Source: Robbsia sp. KACC 23696 (GTDB lineage: Bacteria > Pseudomonadota > Gammaproteobacteria > Burkholderiales > Burkholderiaceae). Taken from it: a DNA stretch of 64,000 nt. The position numbers and the translations under genes were made by a program. The stretch lies in contig NZ_CP156628.1 in the NCBI RefSeq assembly GCF_039852015.1, positions 1,054,001-1,118,000 on the forward strand, given 5' to 3'. Every line of letters starts with the position of its first letter. The first letter of the stretch is position 1. The notes beneath the pieces were generated by a model. It made no database searches. It was not told the DNA's origin and saw nothing but the letters and a program-made list of their open reading frames with translations. Positions 42,259-52,205 of this stretch are shown in pieces.

Positions 42259-42288
42259 TTGCTAAATTTACTGTATGTTTGTACAGTA
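42259..42288 (+). promoter_or_regulatory. LexA (SOS) box overlapping a promoter
   Basis: TACTGTATGTTTGTACAGTA at 42269-42288 contains a perfect CTGT-N8-ACAG LexA box with 6-bp symmetric arms. TTGCTA (42259-42264), a 17-base spacer and TACAGT (42282-42287) form a promoter inside it. The box is 85 bases before the ATG of the following small gene, so that gene should be induced by DNA damage. Confidence 0.8.
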
Positions 42289-42373
42289 TCCGAAACGACC
42301 CGCATCGCAGGCATACGCCGAATGCGGCAAGACCTTTGTTTCCGCGTCCATTGTCCTCACTACAGGCCCGAAT

Positions 42374-42694
42374 ATGAGTCCCGAACAATTGGCAGAAGCC
42401 ACCCGTCGGTTTCTCGAAAAAAACCCCAAACTTGCCGCCAAGATCGATAGCGCCGCGATATCGGATGCGCAACGACACGACGTCAGTGAAGACGAGACCC
42501 GTCGCTTCCACGTCGAACGCGCCATCGGCCAGCAGGCGCGGACGTTCAACCTCGATCCTTACCGCTACCTGCTGCGCCTCGGCATTGACGACCCCGCCGA
42601 GCGCGAACGCCTTTCCGAGGCTTACGATCGCGAAGCGGCCCAAGAGTTGGGGATGAGCCTCGAAGAGTATCGGAAACCGGTCGCGGCCCAGTAA
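42374..42694 (+). CDS. small protein of unknown function, SOS-regulated by position
   Basis: 106 residues from ATG 42374; an upstream in-frame ATG at 42275 lies in the LexA box and is rejected. Charged and helical: MSPEQLAEATRRFLEKNPKL, then a middle rich in Asp/Arg/His, and an end with GMSLEEYRKPVAAQ. No membrane segment, signal or known domain. The LexA box is the only clue; possible roles are cell-division delay, a repair accessory or a toxin-like function, all unproven. Confidence 0.7.
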   Translation: MSPEQLAEATRRFLEKNPKLAAKIDSAAISDAQRHDVSEDETRRFHVERAIGQQARTFNLDPYRYLLRLGIDDPAERERLSEAYDREAAQELGMSLEEYRKPVAAQ

Positions 42695-42753
42695 GGCAAG
42701 TCACACACTGTCGGTGGATCGCGCACGCGCTCCGTGCCCAGGCGTTCTTGCGG

Positions 42754-43536
42754 TCAAAGAATGGCGAGGTCGGCCGTCTTCAAGTCGGTGATGACCATAT
42801 GACCGGGCTTGTGCGTGATGGCAAAGGAAGGCTGCGCACTGCGAATGGCTTCCTGCGGCGTCACACCACAAGCCCAGAATACGGGGATCTCGCCCGGGCG
42901 AATTTCGGCGACATCACCCCAATCGGGCCTGTCGATATCACTGATACCGATCAGCGACGGATCGCCCAAATGCACCGGTGCACCATGCACGCCCGGCATC
43001 CGGGACGTGATCTGCACCGCCCGAATCGCATGTGCCGCCGTCATCGGGCGCATGCTCACGACCATCGAACCACCGAACGGGCCTGCCTGCTTGTTCGGGA
43101 TTGCGGTACGGTAGACCGGCACCGTCGTGCCCTGCTCGATATGGCGCAGCGGAATGCCCGCTTGCACCAGCGGCTCCTCGAAAGAAAACGAACAACCCAA
43201 TACAAAGCCGACGAGATCGTCGCGCCACACTTCTTTCAGGTCACGCACCTCGCCCACCTGCTTGCCATTTTCGAAGATGCAGTACATCGGCGCGTCATGC
43301 ATCAGATCGACATCGCCCAGCTCCGGCACGCGCGGGTCACCGGGTTCCGTCATGCCGATGACCGGGCACGCCTTGGGATTAAGCCGTGCAAACCGCAAGA
43401 AATCGTCGGCCAATGTTTTCGGCAGGATGGCCAGATTGCCCTGGACGTACCCCGGGCATTGGCCTGGCGTTGGAACATCGAATGCATTGCTCCGGACAAC
43501 CTGGCGGAATGCGGCGGGGGTGGCATGAATGTGCAT
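42754..43536 (-). CDS. putative hydro-lyase, DUF1445/YcsI family
   Basis: 260 residues, ATG 43536 with AGGAGAG upstream. The DUF1445 (D-glutamate cyclase-like, YcsI) family is clear from [46 protein letters not shown] and the end [12 protein letters not shown]...PGHMVITDL. In Bacillus ycsI lies with the kipI/kipA (pxpB/pxpC) genes, and here the pair is 4 kb away, so a shared role in 5-oxoproline or related cyclic amides is reasonable. It is downstream of the MFS gene by 31 bases, probably one operon. Confidence 0.9.
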   Translation of the reverse strand: MHIHATPAAFRQVVRSNAFDVPTPGQCPGYVQGNLAILPKTLADDFLRFARLNPKACPVIGMTEPGDPRVPELGDVDLMHDAPMYCIFENGKQVGEVRDLKEVWRDDLVGFVLGCSFSFEEPLVQAGIPLRHIEQGTTVPVYRTAIPNKQAGPFGGSMVVSMRPMTAAHAIRAVQITSRMPGVHGAPVHLGDPSLIGISDIDRPDWGDVAEIRPGEIPVFWACGVTPQEAIRSAQPSFAITHKPGHMVITDLKTADLAIL

Positions 43537-43567
43537 GAACTCTCTCCTGTAAAGGGCGAAACAAGCA

Positions 43568-44890
43568 TCAGCGATTCACTTCATGAGCAGGCAGTCGATA
43601 CGTTAGCCACGCGCCCACCAAGCAGACCAAAGCAACGAAATAAAGGCCGCCCGCAGTACTGTGCGTCACGTCCTTCGCGACACCAATGACCCAGGGGCTT
43701 ATGAAGCCGCCCAGTCCACCGAGTGCGTTGATCATGCCGATCCCGGCGGCCATGCCGACGCCCGAAAGAAACAGGCTTGGCAGCGACCACATGATCGTCG
43801 TCACGCAATAGGATGAGATAACGCCGAGCGTCAGGGCCCCCATCGCAATCACCGGATTGCGCAGTACCGTACTCAGCGACAGGAACACGGCCGCGGTAAT
43901 GAACGGCACGATCAAATGCCAGCGTCGCTCCTTGCGTTTATCGGACGACCGGCAGTTGATCTGCATGACCACCATTGCAAAAAGCAAGGGGATGGCGCTG
44001 ATCAGCCCGATGTCGAAGCTGCCCTTCACGCCGAGCTGCTGCACCAGCGAAGGCAACCAGAAGCTCAGGCCATAGATCAGCATCGCCTGACACAGGCATA
44101 GCAAGGACATTTTCCAGACGCGCGCGTCGCGGATGACGCCCATGACGCCAGGGTGCTTCGACGCCAGTGCGGCCTTCTCCCGTTCGTTCTCGGCAAGGTC
44201 GTCGAGGATGCATTTTTTCTCGTCGTCGCTCAGCCAGTGGGCTTCCTTCGGCGAATTGCACAACAGGAAAGGCACGGCAATGCCGAGCAACACCGAGGGC
44301 AAGCCCTCGATTAAAAACAGCCACTGCCATCCGGCAAGGCCACCCTGCCCACCGGCGAACTGCAAGAGGAAACCGGACACGGGGCCGCCGATGATGCCGG
44401 ACAGCGGCACCGCCATATAGAAAATCGCCAACATCCGCGAGCGTCGATAGGACGGGAACCAAAACGTCAGGTAGAGCACGATGCCGGGATAGAAACCGGC
44501 TTCGGCCAATCCCAGCAGGAAGCGGACAACATAGAACTGCGTGGGCGTCTGGACAAACGCCATGGCCATGGAAATCAGCCCCCACAGAATCATGATGCGA
44601 CAGATGGTCTTCTTCGCACCAATCCGCATCATCAGCACATTGCTCGGCACTTCGAAAATCAAATAGCCGATAAAGAAAATGCCGGCGCCGAAGCCATAGG
44701 CGGCATCTGACAGCTTCAGGTCCTGCAACATCTGAAGCTTGGCGAAACCGACGTTGACACGATCGAGATAGGCAAACAGATAGCAGACGATCAATAGCGG
44801 CAATACCTTGAACGCTACTTTGCGGTAGACGCCATCGGCATCGGTGGTGGGGGTGGAAAAGCCCGGCAGGTGCGTGGTTGGCGCGCGCAT
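43568..44890 (-). CDS. MFS transporter, anion:cation symporter (ACS) family
   Basis: 440 residues, ATG 44890 with GGGAG seven bases upstream. Twelve membrane segments; the ACS signature is [20 protein letters not shown] after a short cytoplasmic N-terminus and [20 protein letters not shown] in segment 4. Members carry tartrate, galactonate, glucarate, phthalate or other carboxylates with protons. It precedes the DUF1445 gene in an operon and is divergent from the LysR gene; galactonate (dgo operon nearby) or a 2-oxo or cyclic acid is possible cargo. Confidence 0.92.
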   Translation of the reverse strand: MRAPTTHLPGFSTPTTDADGVYRKVAFKVLPLLIVCYLFAYLDRVNVGFAKLQMLQDLKLSDAAYGFGAGIFFIGYLIFEVPSNVLMMRIGAKKTICRIMILWGLISMAMAFVQTPTQFYVVRFLLGLAEAGFYPGIVLYLTFWFPSYRRSRMLAIFYMAVPLSGIIGGPVSGFLLQFAGGQGGLAGWQWLFLIEGLPSVLLGIAVPFLLCNSPKEAHWLSDDEKKCILDDLAENEREKAALASKHPGVMGVIRDARVWKMSLLCLCQAMLIYGLSFWLPSLVQQLGVKGSFDIGLISAIPLLFAMVVMQINCRSSDKRKERRWHLIVPFITAAVFLSLSTVLRNPVIAMGALTLGVISSYCVTTIMWSLPSLFLSGVGMAAGIGMINALGGLGGFISPWVIGVAKDVTHSTAGGLYFVALVCLVGAWLTYRLPAHEVNR

Positions 44891-45138
44891 TCGACGTCTC
44901 CCATAGAAGTGGCGAAACCAGTCTAACGCCGGAGAAAATACGTCAAATTTGCGTTTTTTGTGCCGAGGTCCAATTATATTTGGGCTGCTATTCCATTAAT
45001 CATGACGCCACGCGGCGCGACGCGCATGCTGAGACAAGAACGCGCAGCCACGCATTCATCAAACAATTTGACGCATACAGCAGAGGACCGATAATAAAGG
45101 GACGACGATGCACCAAAAATTTCGATGAGATCCTGGCG

Positions 45139-46086
45139 ATGATGCGCGAACTGAAAACTTTTCTCGCCGTGGTGCGATTCGGCACGTTCGCCAGCGCAGG
45201 CGCCCATATCGGCGTCACCCAGTCCGCGGTCAGCGCGCAGATGCAGCGGCTGGAAGAAGACCTCGGTTTTCCGCTGTTCGACCGCACCGGTCGTTCCGCG
45301 AGCTTGAATCCAGCCGGCAAACGGGCGGTCACTGTGGCCGAAGAACTACTTGCGGTCTATGCCCGCCTCGCCCATCCGGATGAAGACAACGAGCAAGGCG
45401 GACAGTTGCGTGTCGGCGCGATCGCCTCGGCACAGGTCTCCTTCCTGGTGCCGGCCTTGCAGCGCTTTCGCACGGTTGCGCCCGCATGGCGTGTCCGCCT
45501 GATTCCCGGGCTGTCGTTGAATCTGTTGTCGATGGTCGACTCGGGCGATGCCGACCTGGCCATCCTGATCAAACCGCCTTTTGCGATTCCATCGGAGTTA
45601 CGCTGGCAGACCTTGCGCCGGGAGCCCTATGTGATGCTGGTGCCGGCGACCTTATCGATTGCTTCATGGCGGGATGGCCTACGCGCACATCCTTTTATAC
45701 GTTACGACACCGGGTCGTTCGGAGGCCGCCTGGTCGATCGTTTTTTGAGACGCTCGCGCATCAATGTTCAGGAGATCGTCGAACTTGATGAGCTGCAAGC
45801 CATCGTCGACCTCGTCGCGCATGGCGTGGGAGTGGCGCTGGTGCCGCTGGCCGCATCCCTGCGCGTCAATGACGCGGTGACGGTGCTGTCCTTGGGCGAG
45901 GAAACCTTTCATCGCGATATCGGCATTCTGGAACGCAATGTACAGCCGCGCAAGAAGATGCTGGAGCGATTCATGCAATGCGTGATCGAAGCATCCTTGC
46001 CGTTGGCCGGCACGAACGAGCAAGTCGGTATCGTGGAAGATCGTCACGCGCCGCGTCCCATCGGCGACGACGAAGATGCGGACTAG
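45139..46086 (+). CDS. LysR-family transcriptional regulator
   Basis: About 315 residues from ATG 45139 (or 45142); the frame opens at 44878 but the first 87 codons lack LysR features and overlap the MFS start. HTH: LKTFLAVVRFGTFASAGAHI with GVTQSAVSAQMQRLEED. The effector domain is standard, ending near 300 with an acidic tail. No strong ribosome site was found. It is divergent from the MFS/DUF1445 operon across about 250 bases and likely controls it. Its end overlaps the IclR stop by four bases. Confidence 0.87.
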   Translation: MMRELKTFLAVVRFGTFASAGAHIGVTQSAVSAQMQRLEEDLGFPLFDRTGRSASLNPAGKRAVTVAEELLAVYARLAHPDEDNEQGGQLRVGAIASAQVSFLVPALQRFRTVAPAWRVRLIPGLSLNLLSMVDSGDADLAILIKPPFAIPSELRWQTLRREPYVMLVPATLSIASWRDGLRAHPFIRYDTGSFGGRLVDRFLRRSRINVQEIVELDELQAIVDLVAHGVGVALVPLAASLRVNDAVTVLSLGEETFHRDIGILERNVQPRKKMLERFMQCVIEASLPLAGTNEQVGIVEDRHAPRPIGDDEDAD

Positions 46087-47123
46087 CGTGCCGATGGATA
46101 GCCTAACTCCATCGAGATGGCGTGGGCAATATCGATGACGATACCGCGCAACGCGGACATGCGTTCATGCGGCATATACGGCACCGTGCTCGACACGCTG
46201 ATGGCGGCCACGATCGCCTTGCCCGCATCGCGGATCGGCGCGGCAACACAGCGAATAGATGGTTCGTTATCCTCCAGATCGAAGGCATAGCCCCCTCGCG
46301 CATAGTCTTGCATTCGCGCGAGCAGATCCCCCAGACCGGGCCGCACATGGGCAGGCGACACCCCCTCGCCGCCCGGATGCCAGGCGCTCGCCAATCGTGC
46401 CAACGCATCGTCCGGCTCGACACGTCCATGCGTCATCGTCGCTTCCGCCAAAGGCCTGACGCCGTTGCCATTCGCACCCTCGTTCCACGACGGTTCGAGG
46501 GCCGCGTGTTCATCGCGCGCCGCCACGCGACGAAACGTGGCCTCCCACTGCGCCGGCGCATCATCGAGGATCAACGCCTTTCCCACACCGGTCAGCGCGA
46601 TAGGCATCCGCTGTCCGACGCGCGAACGCATTTGCAGACCCTGCCGACCGGCGATCTTTTCGATATAGAGCACATCGTCGCCCTCGCGTACGCCGAGGTG
46701 TATCGTATCGCCGGTCAGCGCGGCGAGCCGATCCAGATAAGGCCGTGCAAGCGCCGCGAGCGGAATCTGCTCGCGCGCCTGAAAACCCAGCTCCAACACC
46801 CGCGGCCCGAGGAAATACTGTCCGCCGCTCACGCGCAGATAACGCTCGACTACCAGCGTGGACACAAGACGATGCGTCGTACTCCGCGTCGTACCCAGGC
46901 GCTCACCCAACGCTTTCAACGAGCGCACGCCCCCGCCTACGGCGTCCAGCACCGCGAGACCCCGCAACAACGTCTGTGCGCCGGCGGGCGGACTGGCGGC
47001 AGCAAGGCCTGCTTGCAGGCCGGCCGTCGCCTCCGACACCGGTTCGGGGCTGGGCACAGAGCGCGGTACAGGACCGCGCGCGACCGCGGCCGCCTGCATC
47101 GTCCGTTCGCTCAGCATCACCAT
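46083..47123 (-). CDS. IclR-family transcriptional regulator of the galactonate operon
   Basis: 346 residues from ATG 47123, with GGGAG nine bases upstream; ATG 47117, overlapping the dgoD stop (TGATG), is equally possible. About 45 Ala/Pro-rich residues lead into the winged HTH ([20 protein letters not shown]). The IclR effector domain has [16 protein letters not shown]-type features and CVAAPIRD. Being the last gene of dgoK-dgoA-dgoD, it is the likely repressor, inducible by galactonate. In E. coli the dgo repressor is of the GntR family, so this is a replacement of regulator type. Confidence 0.88.
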   Translation of the reverse strand: MVMLSERTMQAAAVARGPVPRSVPSPEPVSEATAGLQAGLAAASPPAGAQTLLRGLAVLDAVGGGVRSLKALGERLGTTRSTTHRLVSTLVVERYLRVSGGQYFLGPRVLELGFQAREQIPLAALARPYLDRLAALTGDTIHLGVREGDDVLYIEKIAGRQGLQMRSRVGQRMPIALTGVGKALILDDAPAQWEATFRRVAARDEHAALEPSWNEGANGNGVRPLAEATMTHGRVEPDDALARLASAWHPGGEGVSPAHVRPGLGDLLARMQDYARGGYAFDLEDNEPSIRCVAAPIRDAGKAIVAAISVSSTVPYMPHERMSALRGIVIDIAHAISMELGYPSAR

Positions 47124-48265
47124 TCGGCCACACTCCCGTCGGCGTGGCGCCATACCGGGTTACGCCAGCGATGCCCTTCGGCGGCACGTGCGCGGACGTA
47201 TTCCTCGTTGACCTCGATACCCAGGCCAGGCCCTTGCGGGATCGCGACATAGCCGTCCCGATAATCGAACACCGAGGCATCGCTCACATAGTCCAAGAGG
47301 TCGTTGCTCTTGTTGTAGTGAATGCCGAGGCTTTGCTCCTGAATGAAAGCGTTGTAGGCAACGGCATCGATCTGCAGGCAAGTCGCCAATGCGATCGGGC
47401 CCAAGGGACAATGCAGTGCCAGACCCACATCGTAGGCTTCCGCCATCGATGCGATCTTGACGGTCTCGGTGATGCCGCCGGCGTGCGATGCATCCGGCTG
47501 AATGATGTCGACGTAGCCCTCGCTCAGGATCTTCTTGAAATCCCAACGCGAATAAAGACGCTCACCTAATGCGATCGGCGTCGCGCTCAGACCGGCCAGC
47601 TCCCGCAGCGCTTCATGGTTCTCGCTGAGCACCGGCTCTTCGATAAACATCAGGTTGTACGGCGCCAGCGCCTTGATCAATACCTTTGCCATCGGCTTGT
47701 GCACGCGCCCGTGGAAATCGACGCCGATGCCGACGTGCGGCCCCACCGCCTCACGCACTGCGGCCACGTTGGCGATGGCCAGATCGATCTTGTCGTAGGT
47801 GTCGACGAACTGCAGTTCCTCGGTGCCATTCATCTTCAACGCGGTGAAGCCACGTCCCACTGCCGCCTTCGCCGCGGCCGCCGTATCGGCGGGACGATCG
47901 CCGCCGATCCACGAGTAGACGCGAATGCGGTCCCGCACGGGGCCACCCAATAACTGGTGCACCGGCACGCCCAGCGCGCGTCCCTTGATGTCCCACAATG
48001 CCTGATCGATACCGGCCAGCGCGCTCATATGGATGGCGCCGCCGCGGTAGAAGCCTGCTCGATAGAGGACGTTCCAGTGATCCTGGACATGGCGCGGATC
48101 CTTGCCGATCAGGTAATCGGCCAGCTCCTCGACGGCGGCGGCCACCGTGTGCGCGCGTCCTTCGACGATCGGTTCGCCCCACCCCGCGATGCCCTCGTCC
48201 GTCTCCACCTTGATGAAGAGCCATCGCGGCGGCACGATGAACGGGGTGATCTTGGTAATTTTCAT
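47117..48265 (-). CDS. dgoD: D-galactonate dehydratase
   Basis: 382 residues, ATG 48265. Enolase-superfamily acid-sugar dehydratase. The start [20 protein letters not shown] and the active site residues D183 and H185 (VDFHGRVH), E209 (FIEEPV), E235 (LGERLYS) and H285 (LALHCPLG) sit at the same numbers as in E. coli GalD, which dehydrates D-galactonate to 2-keto-3-deoxygalactonate. The gene is 76 bases downstream of dgoA and overlaps the IclR start. Confidence 0.96.
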   Translation of the reverse strand: MKITKITPFIVPPRWLFIKVETDEGIAGWGEPIVEGRAHTVAAAVEELADYLIGKDPRHVQDHWNVLYRAGFYRGGAIHMSALAGIDQALWDIKGRALGVPVHQLLGGPVRDRIRVYSWIGGDRPADTAAAAKAAVGRGFTALKMNGTEELQFVDTYDKIDLAIANVAAVREAVGPHVGIGVDFHGRVHKPMAKVLIKALAPYNLMFIEEPVLSENHEALRELAGLSATPIALGERLYSRWDFKKILSEGYVDIIQPDASHAGGITETVKIASMAEAYDVGLALHCPLGPIALATCLQIDAVAYNAFIQEQSLGIHYNKSNDLLDYVSDASVFDYRDGYVAIPQGPGLGIEVNEEYVRARAAEGHRWRNPVWRHADGSVAEW

Positions 48266-48341
48266 GGTCCTGCGTCTCCTTTATCGATCTCTAGCAACAC
48301 GTTGGCGCCGCGGCGTGCGCAGCGCCGAAAACGTCATTCGA

Positions 48342-48992
48342 CTAGGCCGGCCGGACGGCACGCCATGCCGCCACGAAACCGCGCGCCCGTTCGCCGACTT
48401 CGGCGGCAGTCAGTCCCGGCCGGTATAAGGCCGAACCCAGTCCGAAACCCTGCGCCCCGGCGTCCAGGAACGCCCCCATATTGTCCGGGGTGATGCCGCC
48501 GACGGGCACCAAGGGCACGTCCTTCGGCAACACCGCACGCCATGCCTTGACCACGGCGGGGCCGAGCAATTCGGCGGGAAACAGCTTCAGCACATGGGCG
48601 CCCGCCGCCAGCGCGGCAAAGGCCTCGGTGGGGGTTGCCACACCCGGTGCGACAGCCATGCCCGCGGCGCGCGCGGCACGGATGACGGCCGCGTCCGAGT
48701 GCGGCATGACGATAATCTGGCCACCGGCCTCGGCAATGCGCGGCACGTCCTCCGGGGACAGCACGGTCCCGGCGCCGATGACGACGTCATCGGGCAAGGT
48801 GCGCCGCAAGGTCGTGATGCTTTGCAACGGTTCCGGCGAGTTCAACGGCACCTCGATCACGCGAAATCCGGCTTGATACAAGGCCTGTCCGATATCGGCA
48901 ACCTCGTCCGGCTTCACGCCGCGCAAGATCGCCACGAGACCGCAGGCACGCAACGCGGTTTCCAGAACGGGATGGGAAGAAGGGGATGTCAT
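48342..48992 (-). CDS. dgoA: 2-dehydro-3-deoxy-6-phosphogalactonate aldolase
   Basis: 216 residues, ATG 48992. KDPG/KDPGal class I aldolase: GLVAILRGVKPDEV with the general-base Glu, FRVIEVPLNSPEP, and the Schiff-base Lys in HVLKLFPAELLGPAVVKAWR. It splits 2-keto-3-deoxy-6-phosphogalactonate into pyruvate and glyceraldehyde-3-phosphate. It follows dgoK by nine bases. Confidence 0.94.
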   Translation of the reverse strand: MTSPSSHPVLETALRACGLVAILRGVKPDEVADIGQALYQAGFRVIEVPLNSPEPLQSITTLRRTLPDDVVIGAGTVLSPEDVPRIAEAGGQIIVMPHSDAAVIRAARAAGMAVAPGVATPTEAFAALAAGAHVLKLFPAELLGPAVVKAWRAVLPKDVPLVPVGGITPDNMGAFLDAGAQGFGLGSALYRPGLTAAEVGERARGFVAAWRAVRPA

Positions 48993-49001
48993 GGAAGATC
49001 C

Positions 49002-50102
49002 TCAATCGATGGATGCAAAGGAGCGCTCGTCGGCGGCCCCGTCGGTCGTCGCGACCAAGCCGGCTTCGCTGGCGATGCGCCACAGTCCGCGTTCGGTGGC
49101 CGTCGAGAGGATCGGCACATCGCGCCCGATCTCGGCGAGCGTCAGGGCCGTGGCATAGCGACGGCAGAGCGCGTCGTCACCGACAAGGGCGATGTCGCAA
49201 TCGAGCGCCGGCCGCATGCCGGCAATCTCGGCACCGATCAACAGCCCGGACAGATAATCTGCCTGCTGCGACCCACTCAATTCACCGGCCAAGCCCAATG
49301 TGCGACAGGAAAACACATTGGCCAGCAGGCCCTTGCTATCGTCCGCCAACGCGGTGCGCACGCCACGCTCGAATGCATCGGCGTCGGGGTCCGCGCCCTG
49401 CGCGATCGTCCGGGCGAGAATCGTATGGCGACTGAAGGCGTTGAAGGCCTCGCCCGTCATAAAGGTGTCGAAGTGGACGATGGTGTCGCCGGCCATCCGC
49501 GCCCATTTCGAATGGCTGCCAGGTAGGCAGAGGAGGACATCCGCCTCGTCGGACCACCGATGCCGCGCCGGAGTCTGCGCATGGCCCCGCAGCGCGCGCC
49601 ATTGTGCGAGCGCCCCCAAGATCTGCGTCTCCTCGCCGCGCATCACGTTCGGCAACGCTCCCGCTTCCCGCCAACCGGGGACGGCCCAGATGGTGCGGCC
49701 GTTGCTGTGTCGGATCGGTGCCAACTGACGCGCGAGATCGGCTGCCGCGGAGGGCACGGGCAGATAGGGCACCTCCTGCCAGCCTTGCGCGCTGCCAACC
49801 ATGCCGCAGGTGATCACCGGAATATCGCGGGGAAGACTCGCCCAGTCTCCCAGCACGCGATCGAACAGAATTTCGTAGCCGGCCGCGCCTTGCTTGCCGC
49901 TAACCTCGTCCACCTGCATCAATCCCCACGGCTCTTGGCGCAAGGCCAATGGCTCGCCCGCACGATCCAATACATACGCGCGCAGCGACGACGTGCCCCA
50001 ATCCAATGCCAATAGCGCGCCATCGGCCAGATCGATCCCACCTTTCGGCCTTGCAGGCGTCATGCCGTCAGCGACACGCGCTGCCCCCTTGTCCGCACTC
50101 AT
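49002..50102 (-). CDS. dgoK: 2-dehydro-3-deoxygalactonokinase
   Basis: 366 residues, ATG 50102 with AGGAGGG upstream. The DgoK family is clear from ALDWGTSSLRAYVLD, CGMVGSAQGWQEVPYLPVP, LCLPGSHSKWARM and FDTFMTGEAFNAFSRHTILA. It phosphorylates 2-keto-3-deoxygalactonate with ATP. It is the first gene of the operon, with a roughly 25-residue N-terminal extension. The region upstream holds an inverted repeat at 50229. Confidence 0.94.
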   Translation of the reverse strand: MSADKGAARVADGMTPARPKGGIDLADGALLALDWGTSSLRAYVLDRAGEPLALRQEPWGLMQVDEVSGKQGAAGYEILFDRVLGDWASLPRDIPVITCGMVGSAQGWQEVPYLPVPSAAADLARQLAPIRHSNGRTIWAVPGWREAGALPNVMRGEETQILGALAQWRALRGHAQTPARHRWSDEADVLLCLPGSHSKWARMAGDTIVHFDTFMTGEAFNAFSRHTILARTIAQGADPDADAFERGVRTALADDSKGLLANVFSCRTLGLAGELSGSQQADYLSGLLIGAEIAGMRPALDCDIALVGDDALCRRYATALTLAEIGRDVPILSTATERGLWRIASEAGLVATTDGAADERSFASID

Positions 50103-50458
50103 TCGCCCTCCTGTTCATGTCTCGTCTGCATCGTCATCTCGCCCCTTGCAAAAGAGGATCGATGCGATGCGTCTTATTGACGAGATTGTACCCACGAGTC
50201 CACGCACTGCACATATAGTGAGATTCAATCCCATTATGTGGGAGATTGCACTGCGCGGCTGCTGCCACGCTTCTGATTTAAGACCTGGTCCAATGGTCCG
50301 CTCACGGATCGATCGATACGCTGATGCTGCATCCCTTAAATGCCTAGGCAGCAATAGAGATGCAGCGCCTGTCTCCTTCTTCGTCGTCATTGCACCGCAC
50401 CGACGCGCAGGGTTTCCGCAGGGCGCCTTCCCCCACGCCTTTCCGGAGATTTTTGACG
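50103..50458. promoter_or_regulatory. divergent region dgoK / lytic transglycosylase with IclR-like site
   Basis: 356 bases without a gene. TCCCA-TTATG-TGGGA at 50229-50243 is a perfect 5-5 inverted repeat. GAGATT occurs three times (about 50181, 50220 and 50242). IclR proteins bind short palindromes near the start of transcription, so this is the best operator candidate for dgo. The part from 50300 on is GC-richer and may contain the lytic transglycosylase promoter; nothing clearer is seen. Confidence 0.45.
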
Positions 50459-51355
50459 ATGTCCGCTGCCCTATCGGTACGAATACGATCCCTGATCTCG
50501 CGCGGGCCACGCAGCCATATCGTGCGTCGCAGCCGCCTGATGCTGGGACGGCTGCTCCGCCTGATCGACCGCCCCCGTCGGCGTCAGACGTCACGCAGCA
50601 ACACAGGGGCGCGCACGCGCCGTATCGCGCCGACCCTCACGCGGCTCGTGACAGGCATCGTCATCGCGAGCGCGGGCCTGATGGCCAGCTCGTATCGACC
50701 CGGCATGCCCGATCGGCCGGAACAGGCCGCGGAGGCGTCCCGGGAGAACGAAAACAAGAGAGCGGAGGAGGCCCGCGCCGAAGGCGCATCGATGATCGCG
50801 GCGGCAGACGCCGCCGCCTGTCTTGGGGAATCCTTGATGCCGACGGCAGCGCGTCCCTACGCACGATGTTGGACCAACGCGGGCAAGCGCTTCGGCATCG
50901 ATCCACTGCTATTGGTCGCGATCGGTACGGTGGAAACCCGCCTTCGCAGCAATACGATTCATCGCAACACAGATGGTTCGCGCGATCTGGGACTGATGCA
51001 GATCAACAGCGTGCATCTGCCGCGGCTGGAACAGAAAGGGGTCACGGCGGCCATGTTGCTGGAGAATCCCTGCGTATCGATCATGACCGGCGCCGAGATC
51101 CTGGCGCAGAACGTCAGGCGACATGGCTATAACTGGGATGCCGTCGGCGCCTATAACGCCGGTAGTCGCGCGGATCGCCACGCATTGAGAATGCGCTACG
51201 CGGACAAGGTCGAGCGGGAGTATGCCCGCCTCGTGCTCCACGACGATCTATCGGGCGAGGCACTGCAACACGCCTTCTCGGCGCCTCGCGCCGAGGTCCC
51301 GATCAGCCTTCGCGCGGATCCAATGCGTCTCGCAATCCGTCGCCCAGCAGGTTGA
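50459..51355 (+). CDS. lytic transglycosylase, IagB/PilT-like
   Basis: 298 residues from ATG 50459 (GGAG ten bases upstream); ATG 50360 and 50537 are alternatives. A basic N-terminus of about 60 residues is followed by one membrane segment near 61-77, then a charged helix. The SLT domain begins near CWTNAGKRFGIDPLLLVAIG with the catalytic Glu (about 159) in TVETRLRSN, then DLGLMQINSVHL and GAYNAGSRADR. IagB-type enzymes open peptidoglycan for type III secretion, type IV pili or conjugation. No such system is next to it. Its 3' end runs 53 bases over the convergent permease gene. Confidence 0.85.
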   Translation: MSAALSVRIRSLISRGPRSHIVRRSRLMLGRLLRLIDRPRRRQTSRSNTGARTRRIAPTLTRLVTGIVIASAGLMASSYRPGMPDRPEQAAEASRENENKRAEEARAEGASMIAAADAAACLGESLMPTAARPYARCWTNAGKRFGIDPLLLVAIGTVETRLRSNTIHRNTDGSRDLGLMQINSVHLPRLEQKGVTAAMLLENPCVSIMTGAEILAQNVRRHGYNWDAVGAYNAGSRADRHALRMRYADKVEREYARLVLHDDLSGEALQHAFSAPRAEVPISLRADPMRLAIRRPAG

Positions 51356-52205
51356 AGCCCAATACCGCGAGGAAAATGGCGATACCGGGAAACACCGACA
51401 TCCACGGTGCCTGACTGACGAAATCCTTCGCCGTATTCAACATCGCGCCCCACGACGGTGCCGGTGGCAATTGGCCGAGCCCGAGGAAGGACAGGCTGGC
51501 CTCCGCGATGATCGCCGTGGCGATGGTCAAGCTCGCCTGGACGATAATCGGCGGCAGCACATTCGGCAGGATATAGCGCAGGATGATCCGTCCATGCCCC
51601 AGACCGATCGCACGCGCGCCCTCTACGTACTCCTCGGCTTTGACGGCGATGGCCTGCCCGCGCGTAAGCCGAACGAAGCGCGGCATGGCGGACACGCCGA
51701 TCGCCACCATCGCATTCGTCAGACTCGGCCCGAGAAACGCCGCCAGCGCGATGGCCAGTATCAGGAAAGGGATCGACAGTAGCGCGTCAGCCAGGCGCGA
51801 GATCACGCCATCGACGAGCTTGCCGAAATAGCCGGCCAATAGTCCCAGCGGCAGACCGATCAACACCGCGATGGCCACCGACACCACGCCTGCGAGCAAG
51901 GACGCACGCGTGCCCCAGATCATGCGGGTCAGCTCGTCGCGACCGAGTTCGTCGGTGCCGAACCAATGCGCGGCCGACGGCGCCTGCCGTACGTCCATGA
52001 AACTCGCCTGCACCGGGTCGTAATGCGACAGCCAGGGCGCGAACACGGCGACCAGGACGATCAGCAACACGATGACGCCGCCGGCCACCGCGGCACGATT
52101 GCGCTTGAATTTGCGCCAGGCGCGATTCTGTCCGCGCCGCGGCACGGGACGATCTTTGCCGTTCGGCGAGAGAGCGGAAACCGGATTCTTGCTAGCAGCC
52201 ATCAT
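51303..52205 (-). CDS. peptide/glutathione ABC transporter permease (DppC/GsiD-type)
   Basis: 300 residues from ATG 52205, whose bases overlap the DppB stop (ATGA); the frame is open further upstream only as a shadow. The N-terminus GQNRAWRKFKRNRAAVAGGV, the sequence HWFGTDELGRDELTRMIWGT and the loop EEYVEGARAIGLGHGRIILR are typical of DppC/OppC permeases. It forms the channel with the preceding DppB-type permease. The last 53 bases overlap the 3' end of the lytic transglycosylase gene on the other strand. Confidence 0.93.
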   Translation of the reverse strand: MMAASKNPVSALSPNGKDRPVPRRGQNRAWRKFKRNRAAVAGGVIVLLIVLVAVFAPWLSHYDPVQASFMDVRQAPSAAHWFGTDELGRDELTRMIWGTRASLLAGVVSVAIAVLIGLPLGLLAGYFGKLVDGVISRLADALLSIPFLILAIALAAFLGPSLTNAMVAIGVSAMPRFVRLTRGQAIAVKAEEYVEGARAIGLGHGRIILRYILPNVLPPIIVQASLTIATAIIAEASLSFLGLGQLPPAPSWGAMLNTAKDFVSQAPWMSVFPGIAIFLAVLGFNLLGDGLRDALDPREG

